A model generated the notes under the pieces. The model was not told where the DNA came from. It did no database searches and worked only from the letters and a program-made list of their open reading frames with translations. Of a DNA stretch of 64,000 bases, positions 1 through 7,501 are shown piece after piece. The number at the start of each line of letters is the position of its first letter. The stretch's first letter is position 1. The DNA comes from Actinacidiphila cocklensis. Its GTDB lineage: Bacteria > Actinomycetota > Actinomycetes > Streptomycetales > Streptomycetaceae. The stretch lies in assembly GCF_907177275.1 (NCBI RefSeq), contig NZ_CAJSLV010000044.1, forward strand, positions 62,001 through 126,000, in the 5' to 3' direction. The position numbers were made by a program, and so were the translations under genes.

Positions 1-2
1 GC

Positions 3-1145
3 AACCGCACCGGCCTGCTCACCACCGAGACCAACTCCGCCGGCGACGCGGCCCTCTGGTTCTATCCGACGGTCTCCGACGGCACGCTCGGCCGGCCGGT
101 CCGGCTGGCCGCCACCGGCTGGAAGAACCTCGACCTGATCTCCCCCGGCGACTGGAACGCCTCCGGGCGCCCCGGCGTGTGGGCGCGCGACCGCACCACC
201 GGTGTCATCGACGCGTACGCCTTCACCACCGGCACCCTCACCCCCACCGACGTCTTCGGTGACCCGCTCGGCTACACCGTGCCGACCCTCACAGGAATCA
301 GCGCCGGCACCCAGATCGGCGTCCTGTCGGTGGCCACGGCCCCGCTGATCGGCTCGGACGGCGACCTGAACGGCGACGGCATCGCCGACCTCTGGTCGGT
401 CGCGACCAACGGCGCGATCACCTTCCGCCCCGGCAAGACCACCGGCGGCACCTCGGCGACCGCCGTCAGCTCCTTCGCCGCGGCACTCGCGGTAGGAGCC
501 ACCACCGGGGCAGCCGACCAGTGGTCGCTCCAAGGCAGCGGAAACGACACCGGCTCCGTCAACCCGGCCACCGCGGTGGGCGGCGTGACCTGGGCCGCCG
601 ACCGCACCGGCCGCTCCCCGGGAGCCGCCGTCCTGGACGGCTCGACCGGCTACCTGCACACCGCAGGACCGGCGCTCAACACCACGCTCAGCTACACCGT
701 CTCGGCATGGGTCAAGCTCGACTCGACCGCCGTCACCCAGACAGCCGTCAGCCAGGGCACGGTGAACCACCAGGCGTTCTACCTGGGCTACTACACGACC
801 ACGTCGTCCTGGTACTTCATGACCACCACGAGCGACGCCGCCACGACCTCCTTCCCGACCGCCCACGGCGGCAAGGCGACCACGGGCACCTGGACCCACC
901 TCACCGCGGTGTACGACGCGAGCTCCGACATCATGTCCCTCTACGTCAACGGCGTCCTGGCCTCCACCGCCGCCGCGAACTCCACCCCCGTCTACAACCC
1001 GAGCGCCCCGCTGACCGTCGGCGGCAACATCACCCTCGGCAGCACCAGCCCCTACAACCAGTTCGACGGATCGATCTCCGACGTGCGCACCTTCGCCTCC
1101 GCGCTGACGGCTGACGAGGTCCACACGGTCTTCACGTCCTCTTGA
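3..1145 (+). CDS. LamG / FG-GAP repeat protein, C-terminal part (5' end outside window)
   Basis: The frame is open from base 3 to the stop, giving the last 380 residues of a larger protein whose start lies upstream. The first half carries FG-GAP/VCBS-like beta-propeller motifs (DWNASGRPGVW, DLNGDGIADLWSV), which bind calcium in secreted proteins. The last 190 residues form a concanavalin-like LamG domain (SYTVSAWVKLDS, TWTHLTAVYDASSD, LYVNGVLAS), usually a carbohydrate-binding jelly roll. Composition rich in Thr, Ser, Gly and Ala fits an extracellular protein. In Streptomyces such modules end large secreted hydrolases or teneurin-like proteins; the catalytic part is not visible here, so the substrate cannot be named. 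Confidence 0.85.
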   Translation, partial: NRTGLLTTETNSAGDAALWFYPTVSDGTLGRPVRLAATGWKNLDLISPGDWNASGRPGVWARDRTTGVIDAYAFTTGTLTPTDVFGDPLGYTVPTLTGISAGTQIGVLSVATAPLIGSDGDLNGDGIADLWSVATNGAITFRPGKTTGGTSATAVSSFAAALAVGATTGAADQWSLQGSGNDTGSVNPATAVGGVTWAADRTGRSPGAAVLDGSTGYLHTAGPALNTTLSYTVSAWVKLDSTAVTQTAVSQGTVNHQAFYLGYYTTTSSWYFMTTTSDAATTSFPTAHGGKATTGTWTHLTAVYDASSDIMSLYVNGVLASTAAANSTPVYNPSAPLTVGGNITLGSTSPYNQFDGSISDVRTFASALTADEVHTVFTSS

Positions 1146-1314
1146 CCCGGTGTGGGCCGCCGCCCGGGCGGCGGCCCACACGCGTACTCAACCCTTGTGG
1201 CCGACACCGCTCCTGACGGTGCCGGGGGGCAGGGAGCCGGACGGCGTGGACCCCCGGAAGGGACGGGTGGACATGCACGCGGGCGGCGGACCCTGGGTGA
1301 CGCCGATCACCGCC

Positions 1315-1458
1315 ATGTAGCTTCCTGCGGGCGCGGGAGAGCCGCGACCGCACCGTGCCGACCGGAACGCCCAGCGCCGACGCGGCCTCGCGGTAGTCGA
1401 GACCCGACCACACGCACAGCGCGAAGACCTCCCGCTCACCGCGCCGCAGTTTCTCCAT
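1315..1458 (-). pseudogene. ECF sigma factor region 4 remnant
   Basis: About 48 codons on the minus strand read as a sigma-70 region 4 helix-turn-helix: REVFALCVWSGLDYREAAS followed by LGVPVGTVRSRLSRARRKL. This is the part that contacts the -35 element in ECF sigma factors. No region 2 is found upstream in any frame, and the in-frame flanks are low-complexity Pro/Arg/Gly sequence. It is best read as a leftover of a deleted ECF sigma gene. An intact short regulator is unlikely because the core-binding domain is absent. Confidence 0.6.
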
Positions 1459-1631
1459 GCCTCTAGCTGTCCACCCACCCGCGCCCGGGCCCCGTGACGC
1501 ACACCACAAGTCGAGCTTGGTGGACGGCCGCGGAACCGGGGGACGGCACCCCCGCCCACGTGTCCCCGCGGTCAACCTCCAGGTCGGCGCCGGGGCAAGG
1601 ACTCCTTGCCCCACAACAGGCTGCGGGGCGC

Positions 1632-2249
1632 TCAGTCCTGCGCTCGGGGCCAGGCGGCCAGGGCCAGTTCTGCGGTTCCGGTGAGCTCTGCGGCCGTTGC
1701 GCCGTCCCGGGCGCGCTGTGACATGCCCTGGATGACTGCGGCGAAGTACGCGGCCAGGGCGCGGGGGTCGGCTGCGGCGGGCAGTTCGCCGTGCTGCTGC
1801 GCGCTCTTCAGGCGGGTTTCGAAGGCGGCCAGGTTCGCGTTGCGCAGGTCCCGCAGGAATGCCGCGACCCCGGCGTCCTGGACGGTGACGTTGGTGGCGG
1901 CGCTGATGGTCAGACAGCCGGCCGGGTGGGAGGGGTCGGGGTAGACGGCCGCCGCCTCGCGGAGGATGCGGCGGAAGGCGCCGCGGGCCGTGGGCTCCTC
2001 GTCCAGGGCGGCGCCGACGAACGCACCGGCAGGAGAGCGTCCGTAGGCGTGGACAACCTCTTCGAACAGGGACTTCTTGTCGCCGAATGCCGCGTACAGG
2101 CTGCCGGGCTTGATGCCCATCACCCGCGTCAGCTCGCCGATGGAGGTGGCCTCGTAGCCGTGCTCCCAGAACAGCCGGATTGCGGCCGTCAGGGCCGTCG
2201 TGCGGTCGAACGCCGGCGGCCGTCCTCGCTTCACGCCTGATCCACTCAT
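1632..2249 (-). CDS. TetR family transcriptional repressor
   Basis: A 205-residue TetR regulator. Residues 13-60 hold the DNA-binding domain (FDRTTALTAAIRLFWEHGY, then TSIGELTRVMGIKPGSLYAAF); the rest is the helical ligand-binding and dimer domain typical of the family's usual 190-220 residues. The ATG at 2249 is preferred over an upstream TTG because the protein then begins just before the conserved GRPPAFDR segment. It is transcribed divergently from the SDR gene, and two related inverted repeats sit in the gap, so it probably represses both itself and the oxidoreductase. The inducer is unknown; this TetR/SDR pairing is common for detoxification of small electrophiles. Confidence 0.9.
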   Translation of the reverse strand: MSGSGVKRGRPPAFDRTTALTAAIRLFWEHGYEATSIGELTRVMGIKPGSLYAAFGDKKSLFEEVVHAYGRSPAGAFVGAALDEEPTARGAFRRILREAAAVYPDPSHPAGCLTISAATNVTVQDAGVAAFLRDLRNANLAAFETRLKSAQQHGELPAAADPRALAAYFAAVIQGMSQRARDGATAAELTGTAELALAAWPRAQD

Positions 2250-2258
2250 GCCCTTGAT

Positions 2259-2278
2259 TTTAGAGCGTCCGCTCAAGA
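2259..2278. promoter_or_regulatory. Putative TetR operator, tetR-proximal
   Basis: An imperfect inverted repeat centred at 2268.5: on the minus strand TTGAGC, four bases, then GCTCTAA. It shares the TTCTTGAG..CTC pattern with the perfect palindrome 37 bp away and lies about 10-30 bp upstream of the tetR start. It probably mediates autoregulation. Confidence 0.55.
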
Positions 2279-2293
2279 ACTCGTGCTACGTTC

Positions 2294-2317
2294 ATTCTTG
2301 AGTCATCACTCAAGAAT
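2294..2317. promoter_or_regulatory. Putative TetR operator, SDR-proximal
   Basis: A perfect 10-bp inverted repeat, ATTCTTGAGT and ACTCAAGAAT, separated by CATC. It ends 19 bp before the SDR start codon and just before its ribosome binding site (AAGGAGG, 2319-2325). Size, symmetry and position fit a TetR dimer site that blocks the SDR promoter. Confidence 0.75.
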
Positions 2318-2336
2318 TAAGGAGGGGGCAACAGCC

Positions 2337-3110
2337 ATGTCAACAGGGGCACTTGAGGGCAAGACCGCACTGGTCACCGGCGGCAGCCGGGGGATCGGCC
2401 AGGCCATCGCGGAACGACTCGCCCGGGACGGCGCCGCGGTCGGCGTCGCCTACGCCCGGGACGAGACGGCGGCGACCGAGACCGTCGAGCGCATCCGAAA
2501 GAACGGAGGGCGGGCCTTCGCGCTGCGCGCGGAGCTGGGACGGCACGGCGACGCGGCCCGCATGTGGGCCGCCTTCGACGCCGCAGGCAAAGACCACGCG
2601 CCCGACGGGAAGCTCGACATCATCGTCAACAACGCCGGCATAGGGCGCAGCGCGGCGCTGGCCTCGCTGACCGAGGACGGCTTCGACGAGGTCTTCGCCG
2701 TGAACGTGCGTGCACCGTTCTTCATCGTCCAGCAGGGGCTCCCGCGCCTCCGCGACGGGGGCCGGATCATCAACATCTCCAGCGGCGCGGCCCGCCTGGC
2801 CATGCCGGAGATCATCGCCTACGGCGCAACCAAGGGCGCTCTGGACACCTTCACCCTCAACCTCGCCAAGGAACTGGGCCCCCGCCGCATCACGGCCAAC
2901 TCGGTGGCTCCCGGGATCGTCGATACGGATGTCAACGCGGCCTGGCTCCGCGGCAATCCGCAGGCCGAGGCACATGCGGCGTCCCTGGCCGCCCTCGGCC
3001 GGGTCGGACAGCCGCAGGACGTGGCCGACATCGTGGCCTTCCTCGCGTCCGACGACGCTCGCTGGGTGACCGGCCGGGTCATCGACGCGACCGGAGGCGC
3101 GGGCCTGTGA
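2337..3110 (+). CDS. SDR family NAD(P)-dependent oxidoreductase
   Basis: A 257-residue classical short-chain dehydrogenase/reductase. The cofactor loop TGGSRGIG is at residues 14-21, the structural motif VNNAGIG near residue 100, the catalytic Ser in IINISSG, and the YxxxK pair in AYGATKGAL. Length is standard for a classical SDR. The start ATG at 2337 follows an AAGGAGG site; a GTG at 2283 would place the operator inside the gene. It is divergent from the TetR gene that probably controls it. The substrate is unknown; the gene most resembles 3-ketoacyl-reductase/glucose-dehydrogenase-like SDRs. Confidence 0.93.
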   Translation: MSTGALEGKTALVTGGSRGIGQAIAERLARDGAAVGVAYARDETAATETVERIRKNGGRAFALRAELGRHGDAARMWAAFDAAGKDHAPDGKLDIIVNNAGIGRSAALASLTEDGFDEVFAVNVRAPFFIVQQGLPRLRDGGRIINISSGAARLAMPEIIAYGATKGALDTFTLNLAKELGPRRITANSVAPGIVDTDVNAAWLRGNPQAEAHAASLAALGRVGQPQDVADIVAFLASDDARWVTGRVIDATGGAGL

Positions 3111-3242
3111 GTCACCCCCCTCGGGCTGGAGCACCGCGCCGCGGCCTCCCGCCCGACAGGGACGTCGGCGACCTGCGTTCGTCCCGCACCACCGTCATCG
3201 GGACCTGCGGCTGAGATGCCGCACCGCAGCGGCCGGCCCCTT

Positions 3243-3719
3243 TCAGACGTGCGGGAGCGTGTGTTCCGCGCTGGCGTACGCACCGCCCTGCAGACCGCTC
3301 TCCGCCGAGTCCCCTTCCGGCGGAAGGCCCGACGCGAAGACTTCCGCGTCATCCACGGGCGCGTACCCCAGAGCCGCCCCAGCCTCGATGTCCCAGAACC
3401 GGCGGGTGTTGGCGGAAACGGCGTAGCCGGCCGTGAAGCGGATACCGGGAGCGGTGAGAGCCGCGCGGACGAAACCGAGGCAGTCGCGCGGGCTCAGCCA
3501 CGTCGCCAGGTGACGACGCTCGGTCGGCGCGTTCTCGAAGCTCCCGATGCGCAGGCACACCACGGACACACCGAACTTGTCCGCATACAGACGCCCCAGC
3601 GCCTCGACCGCTGCTTTGCTCACTCCGTAGAGGCCGTCCGGACGCGGAGGCATCTCGGGCGTGACGGTCTCCGAGACCGGATAAAGGCCGGTGAGGCGAT
3701 TGGGGCCTGTTCGAGGTTC
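3243..3719 (-). pseudogene. 5'-truncated NAD-dependent epimerase/dehydratase
   Basis: About 159 codons read as the second half of an extended SDR of the epimerase or uronate-dehydrogenase type. The catalytic YGVSKAAVEALGRLY motif and downstream CLRIGSFENAP are intact. The reading frame can be followed upstream only to a TGA at 3723-3725, through NRLTGLYPVSETV. The N-terminal NAD-binding Rossmann motif (about 100 residues) is absent, and the GNAT gene starts on the other strand directly beyond. Without a cofactor site the protein cannot work as an oxidoreductase, so this is a decayed gene; the lost part was probably removed by a rearrangement at the GNAT boundary. Confidence 0.8.
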
Positions 3720-3753
3720 GGATCATGACCCGAGCGCTGGCTAGACTCACCTC

Positions 3754-4206
3754 GTGAGGATCAGCCAGGCGAATGCGGACGACATTGCCGACTTGGCCTG
3801 GTTGTTGTGGCTCGATACCCGTAATGAGGAGCCAGCACAGCGGTCTGTTGACGCATTTGCGGCGGAGCTCGCGCAGTGGTGGTCCGCCCACCAGGACTCG
3901 CACCTAGCGTTCGTGGCCCGACTCCTCCGACCGGAGATCGTCGGCATGGCCTGGGTCGCGCTCGTCCCTCGCGTGCCGAGACCTGGAGCGACGAATCGGC
4001 TATCTGCAGACATCCAGAGCGTCTTCGTCGTACCGGAGCACCGGGGTCGGGGGGTCGGCTCGGCGCTCGTGGACGCCGCTTCGGAGCATGCGGCACGCTT
4101 CGGGGCCCTTCGCGTGACGGTCCACTCTGGTCGCAAGGCAGTGCCGGTGTACGAGAGGCTGGGCTTCGAGTCGTCCCGACAGCTCCTACAGCGATCGCCG
4201 GGCTAA
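3754..4206 (+). CDS. GNAT family N-acetyltransferase
   Basis: A 150-residue single-domain acetyltransferase. The acetyl-CoA pyrophosphate-binding motif A is clear: SVFVVPEHRGRGVGSAL, with the R-G-x-G-x-G pattern near residues 90-105. Motif B is VTVHSGRKAVPVYERLGF. Length is normal for a small GNAT. The GTG start directly precedes RISQANADD, the first beta strand. The acceptor substrate cannot be told from sequence. It lies between a truncated epimerase and an IS remnant, so it is a solitary gene in a decayed stretch. Confidence 0.88.
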   Translation: MRISQANADDIADLAWLLWLDTRNEEPAQRSVDAFAAELAQWWSAHQDSHLAFVARLLRPEIVGMAWVALVPRVPRPGATNRLSADIQSVFVVPEHRGRGVGSALVDAASEHAARFGALRVTVHSGRKAVPVYERLGFESSRQLLQRSPG

Positions 4207-4572
4207 AGGTTTTTCTGGGTGTGATCAATGGGCTGGTAGGAGGTAGGCGATCCAGATCGTCGCGGCGCGAAGGTGTACTCCGGCGAGGTAGCTCTCGGGG
4301 GTCTTGTCGTAGCGTGTGGCGACGCCTCGCCAGGTCTTGAGCTTGTTGATGGCGCGCTCGACGGTGTTGCGGTCGCGGTAGAGGTCCGTGTCGTGGCTGA
4401 GGGGCCGGCCGCCCCGGCGGCCCTTCTTTGCGCGGTTCCCGGTCTGGTCCTTCTTCTCCGGGATGACGGCCTTGATACAGCGTTTGCGCAGGTGGGTGCG
4501 GTTGGCGCGGGAGGAGTAGGCCTTGTCGACTGCGTCGGGCCGGGTGCGGGGACGGCCGCGAGGGCGGCATCC
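4207..4572 (-). mobile_element. IS5-family transposase remnant (C-terminal end)
   Basis: The minus strand encodes about 115 residues of a DDE transposase tail: DKAYSSRANRTHLRKRCIKA, IPEKKDQ, then RDRNTVERAINKLKTWRG containing the third catalytic acidic residue (Glu), and the stop at 4225. This matches the end of IS5-type transposases common in Streptomyces. The first two catalytic Asp residues and the N-terminus are missing, and the frame runs into the antisense of the neighbouring Uma2 gene. The element is dead. The sequence at 4207-4228 may hold one terminal repeat, but no partner was found. Confidence 0.8.
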
Positions 4573-4622
4573 GTCGCGCGGCTGTTTCACAAGGGGCTCC
4601 CGCCCCGTCGGCCGAGCACCGC

Positions 4623-5201
4623 TCAGCGCACCCAGTCCTTCAGCGGCTCGGTGTCCAGGGTGATCCCCACCGGAGCGGGCAACGCGATCGTCTTCCCGAA
4701 AGGGCGCCGGGCGATCATGCTGTAAGCGCCGTCGTCGGGCTCGCTGTACACCAGCGTTTCGCACGCGTCCCGGTCGATCAGCAAGTACACCGGGATGCCG
4801 GTCTCCGCATAGGCTCGCGGCTTGTCCTCCCGGTCCCGCTTGTCGGTGTCGGTGTCGTACGACGTCACCTCGACCACCATCACCACCCGGTCGGCGGTCG
4901 CCCACTCCCCATGGCCGGCGAAGCTGCCCTTGGGCGCCAAGGCCCCGTCCGGCTTCGCGTGACCGCTGCGGTAGGTCTCCACCTTGAGGCCGCGTTCCGG
5001 ATAGAGCCACAGGTCCGAGCGCTGCTGCATGCAGTGCTCCATGACCCAACGGACGATCTCGTCATGATCCCCGTCCGGCACCGCTTTGACTCCCAGCTTC
5101 CCGTGGACGAACTCCAACCGGACGCCCTCGCGCTCGGCAGCGGCAGCGATGCGTTCGAACTCGTCCGCCTGCATCTGCGGCCGATCCTCAGTGACAGTCA
5201 T
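4623..5201 (-). CDS. Uma2 family endonuclease-like protein
   Basis: A 192-residue member of the Uma2 family (former DUF820), which has a PD-(D/E)xK restriction-like fold. Visible elements are HAKPDGALAP (the Asp) and VVMVVEVTSYDTDTD followed by K and EDKPRAYAETGIPVYLLIDR, supplying the E-x-x and Lys positions. Length is standard. The ATG at 5201 has a GGAGG site upstream; a longer frame to 5276 has none. Uma2 proteins are abundant in Streptomyces and their biological role is unclear. A second, distantly related copy lies 400 bp away inside the island array. Confidence 0.85.
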   Translation of the reverse strand: MTVTEDRPQMQADEFERIAAAAEREGVRLEFVHGKLGVKAVPDGDHDEIVRWVMEHCMQQRSDLWLYPERGLKVETYRSGHAKPDGALAPKGSFAGHGEWATADRVVMVVEVTSYDTDTDKRDREDKPRAYAETGIPVYLLIDRDACETLVYSEPDDGAYSMIARRPFGKTIALPAPVGITLDTEPLKDWVR

Positions 5202-5345
5202 CGCGCGCCTCGCTCCTCCACGCCCGCTCCTGAAAACACCGGCACACGCACAGTCTAGGGATTCTGCGTCCGGCACGTCGGATCGACGGCGTGGTCGTCG
5301 ACGCCAGTCCCTTGACGTCGGCCTCCGCCGGGCAGCGCCTGCTCA

Positions 5346-5427
5346 GCGATGCGTGCTGCATGTGTGCCGGGCATCCGGGCCAGGTCCCGCACACCGCGCG
5401 GGCAGGGCCTGACCAGGCAAGAAAAAA
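5346..5427. repeat. tRNA-flank repeat, copy 1
   Basis: About 80 bp that recur in diverged form at 10708-10788, each directly abutting a tRNA-Thr 3' fragment. Shared pieces include GTGCTGCATGTGTGCCGGG and GCCTGACCAGGCAAGAAAAA. Read on the minus strand, the tRNA fragment is followed by a run of T and the small hairpin GCCTGGTCAGGC, so this looks like the native tRNA 3' flank with its terminator. Confidence 0.65.
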
Positions 5428-5471
5428 GAGCCCCCAGTCGGGTTCGAACCGACGACCTACGCTTTACAAGA
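5428..5471 (-). repeat. tRNA-Thr 3'-half fragment 1 (att relic)
   Basis: A 44-bp match to the 3' half of the intact tRNA-Thr gene at 14412-14488, from the anticodon loop through the T-arm to the acceptor strand, in the same orientation. One base differs (A for T in the acceptor strand). There is no 5' half, so it is not a functional tRNA. Such fragments mark attachment sites left when elements integrate into the tRNA 3' end. About 107 bp to its right the motif GTGTGCTGAATCCGTGCT recurs as it does beside fragment 2. Confidence 0.85.
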
Positions 5472-5609
5472 TCTCCAGGAGCGAGCGGCTGACCTGCGGG
5501 GCGCAGCCGACGCGGCGCTGACCTGCAGAAACGGCGTTCGTCCTTTGCCGGTGCTTCACGCTGGTTTCCGCGCCCACGTGTGCTGAATCCGTGCTGAGCC
5601 GGCGAACGC

Positions 5610-6158
5610 TCAGGCGTACGGCAGCAGCGTCGCGGTGTCCAGGTCGAAGCCGAACGGTTGGGGGATGTACAGGCTCTCGCCGAAGTCGGCGTCCTCGCGG
5701 CGGTGATACTTCCCGCCATCGGGGCGGCTGAAGAGCGTGACGGTCTTCAGCCTGGCGTCCACCACGAGATACAGGGGGATTCCCATCACCGGGTAGTCCC
5801 TGACCTTGCCCACCCAGTCGTTCTCGGGGTTCGAGGGCGAGACCAACTCGACGGCGATGGCCGCGGCCTCCGCAGGGACCTGGTTGTCCGTGGTCTCCAG
5901 GACGGCGGTCGGCAGATAGGTCAGATCGGGATTGCGGCTCTTGCCCACGCCGGGGGAAACGAGGTCCGTGTTCTCACTCGGCACCAGGTCACCCGGGCTG
6001 TGCACGTCGAACTGCCGCCTGACTACCAGGAGATTGCGCTGATGGATGCCGGAGGGGCCGACCATCATGACGATGGTGTCGCCGGAGAGCTCGATCTTGA
6101 ACCCGTCCGGCAGGCTTCTGCGGGCCTCATCGAGGAGTGCGAAGTGCTGCGGGTCCAT
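5610..6158 (-). CDS. Uma2 family endonuclease-like protein (second copy)
   Basis: A 182-residue Uma2 protein. SRNPDLTYLP supplies the Asp, and AIAVELVSPSNPENDWVGK the E and downstream Lys of the PD-(D/E)xK-like core, followed by PVMGIPLYLVVDARLKTVTL. The start ATG at 6158 gives the normal MDPQHFALLDEAR beginning; longer frames add implausible sequence. It is the only gene between tRNA fragments 1 and 2 and is therefore probably cargo of an element that entered tRNA-Thr. Its similarity to the neighbouring Uma2 gene is only family-level, so recent duplication is unlikely. Confidence 0.85.
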   Translation of the reverse strand: MDPQHFALLDEARRSLPDGFKIELSGDTIVMMVGPSGIHQRNLLVVRRQFDVHSPGDLVPSENTDLVSPGVGKSRNPDLTYLPTAVLETTDNQVPAEAAAIAVELVSPSNPENDWVGKVRDYPVMGIPLYLVVDARLKTVTLFSRPDGGKYHRREDADFGESLYIPQPFGFDLDTATLLPYA

Positions 6159-6346
6159 GCTGCTGTGCCTCCCGAGAGCGAGCCGACCGTCTCCAAGACT
6201 ATCGGGGGACGCTCCGCCCGGCGCCGAAGCCGCTCGCGGACGACGTCCCAGGAGAACCGCGCTCGCCAATGAGACCAGAACCGAGACAAGCCGACAGCAA
6301 GACACCGCGGCCGGCACCGGGAGGGCTGCCCTCACCAGGGCAAACG

Positions 6347-6392
6347 TGGAGCCCCCTGTCGGGTTCGAACCGACGACCTACGCTTTACAAGA
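6347..6392 (-). repeat. tRNA-Thr 3'-half fragment 2 (att relic)
   Basis: A 46-bp exact match to the tRNA-Thr 3' half, including the encoded CCA end. Only the anticodon-loop-to-CCA part is present. To its right, GTGTGCCGAATCCGTGCT lies at 6501-6518, at nearly the same distance (109 bp) as the matching motif beside fragment 1, so both fragments keep the same attachment-site arm. Confidence 0.88.
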
Positions 6393-6626
6393 CCCCTCGG
6401 GGCGGGCTGCTGACCTGCGGGGATGCAGCGATCTGGCCGCCTGAGCAGCCGAAACTCCATCCACTGATTGCCGCCCGTTCGGATCGTTTTCCAGCGCGGT
6501 GTGTGCCGAATCCGTGCTACCGGAGGGCCAGGGCTGGCAGCACGGCCCGTCATCCAAGGACGTCGCCGCATGGCATCAATTCAAGGCATGACTTAAACTG
6601 AGAGCAGTCATCATTGAGGAGCTGCT

Positions 6627-6989
6627 TTGCCCTGGGCCGTCAAAGTCACCGATGAGTACGCCGTCTGGTTCCGGAATCTGATCAAGGAAGATCTGGAATC
6701 CGCTTCGCTGGTGGCCCAGGCGGTCGCGGCCTTACGCGAGGCCGGACCGACGCTGGGGCGACCTCTCGTCGACCGGCTGAAGGGAGGCGGCTTGCACCAC
6801 CTCAAGGAACTGCGGCCGGGATCGAGCGGGCGCTCCGAACTCCGGATCATCTTCGCGTTCGACCCAACGCGTTCGGCCCTCCTCCTGTTGGGCGGCGACA
6901 AGGCAGGAAACTGGGAACGCTGGTACCGCGACAACATCCCGATCGCAGAGCAGCTCTACCTCGACTACACCCGTGACACCGAGGAGTGA
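6627..6989 (+). CDS. Type II toxin of the RelE/HigB (phage Gp49-like) family
   Basis: A 120-residue toxin-like protein: WAVKVTDEYAVWFRNL, GPTLGRPLVDRLKGGGLHHL, KELRPGSSGRSELRIIFAFD and LLLGGDKAGNWERWY are the conserved strands of HigB/Gp49 mRNA interferases, with basic residues in the expected cleft. The TTG start at 6627 has GAGGAG about 7 bp upstream. The HTH partner starts 2 bp after the stop. Toxin first, antitoxin second is the HigBA order. Likely role: ribosome-dependent mRNA cleavage that stabilises the island. Predicted from family; activity is not shown by sequence. Confidence 0.88.
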   Translation: MPWAVKVTDEYAVWFRNLIKEDLESASLVAQAVAALREAGPTLGRPLVDRLKGGGLHHLKELRPGSSGRSELRIIFAFDPTRSALLLLGGDKAGNWERWYRDNIPIAEQLYLDYTRDTEE

Positions 6990-6991
6990 CG

Positions 6992-7342
6992 ATGCCTGGA
7001 AAGACCCCGCAGGACTGGGAGAGCCTCGAACAGGAGCTTTACGCGGCTGGCGTCGATCCCGCCGAGGTGGAGGCCGGCGCCCGTCGCCTACTGGCCAAGG
7101 CCCGCGGCCACCAACTCGCCGAGACGCGCAAGCAGTGCTCCATGGCGCAGAAGGACGTGGCCGCCCGGATGGGCGTGAGCATCGCCCGCGTATCCCAGAT
7201 CGAACACGGCGAGGTCACCTCGCTCGACGTCATCGCGCGCTACGTCGAAGCGCTCGGCGGACGTCTCGACCTCGTGGCCGACTTCGGCGACCACACCGTT
7301 CGCATGCCGGCCAGCGGCGACAGAAACAACGCTGCCGCGTAG
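6992..7342 (+). CDS. XRE family antitoxin (HigA-like)
   Basis: A 116-residue helix-turn-helix protein. Residues 50-95 hold the XRE domain (CSMAQKDVAARMGVSIARVS, QIEHGEVTSLDVIARYVEAL, GGRLDLVADF), as in antitoxins of HigBA and MqsA-like pairs. The ATG at 6992 follows GAGGAG, which lies in the end of the toxin gene; a GTG at 6986 overlapping the toxin stop is an alternative. It should neutralise the toxin and repress the pair. Both genes sit in the segment between tRNA fragments 2 and 3, fitting an addiction role for that element. Confidence 0.88.
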   Translation: MPGKTPQDWESLEQELYAAGVDPAEVEAGARRLLAKARGHQLAETRKQCSMAQKDVAARMGVSIARVSQIEHGEVTSLDVIARYVEALGGRLDLVADFGDHTVRMPASGDRNNAAA

Positions 7343-7501
7343 ATGACGGAGTTCCAGATCAGAGCAAGGGCGCGGGCGCTATGGCGAACTGGCGCAACAC
7401 CGTGAGCGAGTCCTGACGCGACAAGCGGTCAACAGCCGGGCCTGCGGGCACCCGCGCGGGGGCTGCGATGGCCCTCGGGTAGCGCCGGGGGGCCGATCTG
7501 G

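Noticed and set aside
1188..1559. A 123-codon minus-strand ORF beside the sigma remnant
   Set aside because: Out of frame with the recognisable region 4 and of random-like composition.
5428..5471. A functional second tRNA-Thr gene
   Set aside because: Only the 3' half from the anticodon loop is present; the D-arm and 5' acceptor strand are absent. The same holds at 6347 and 10789.
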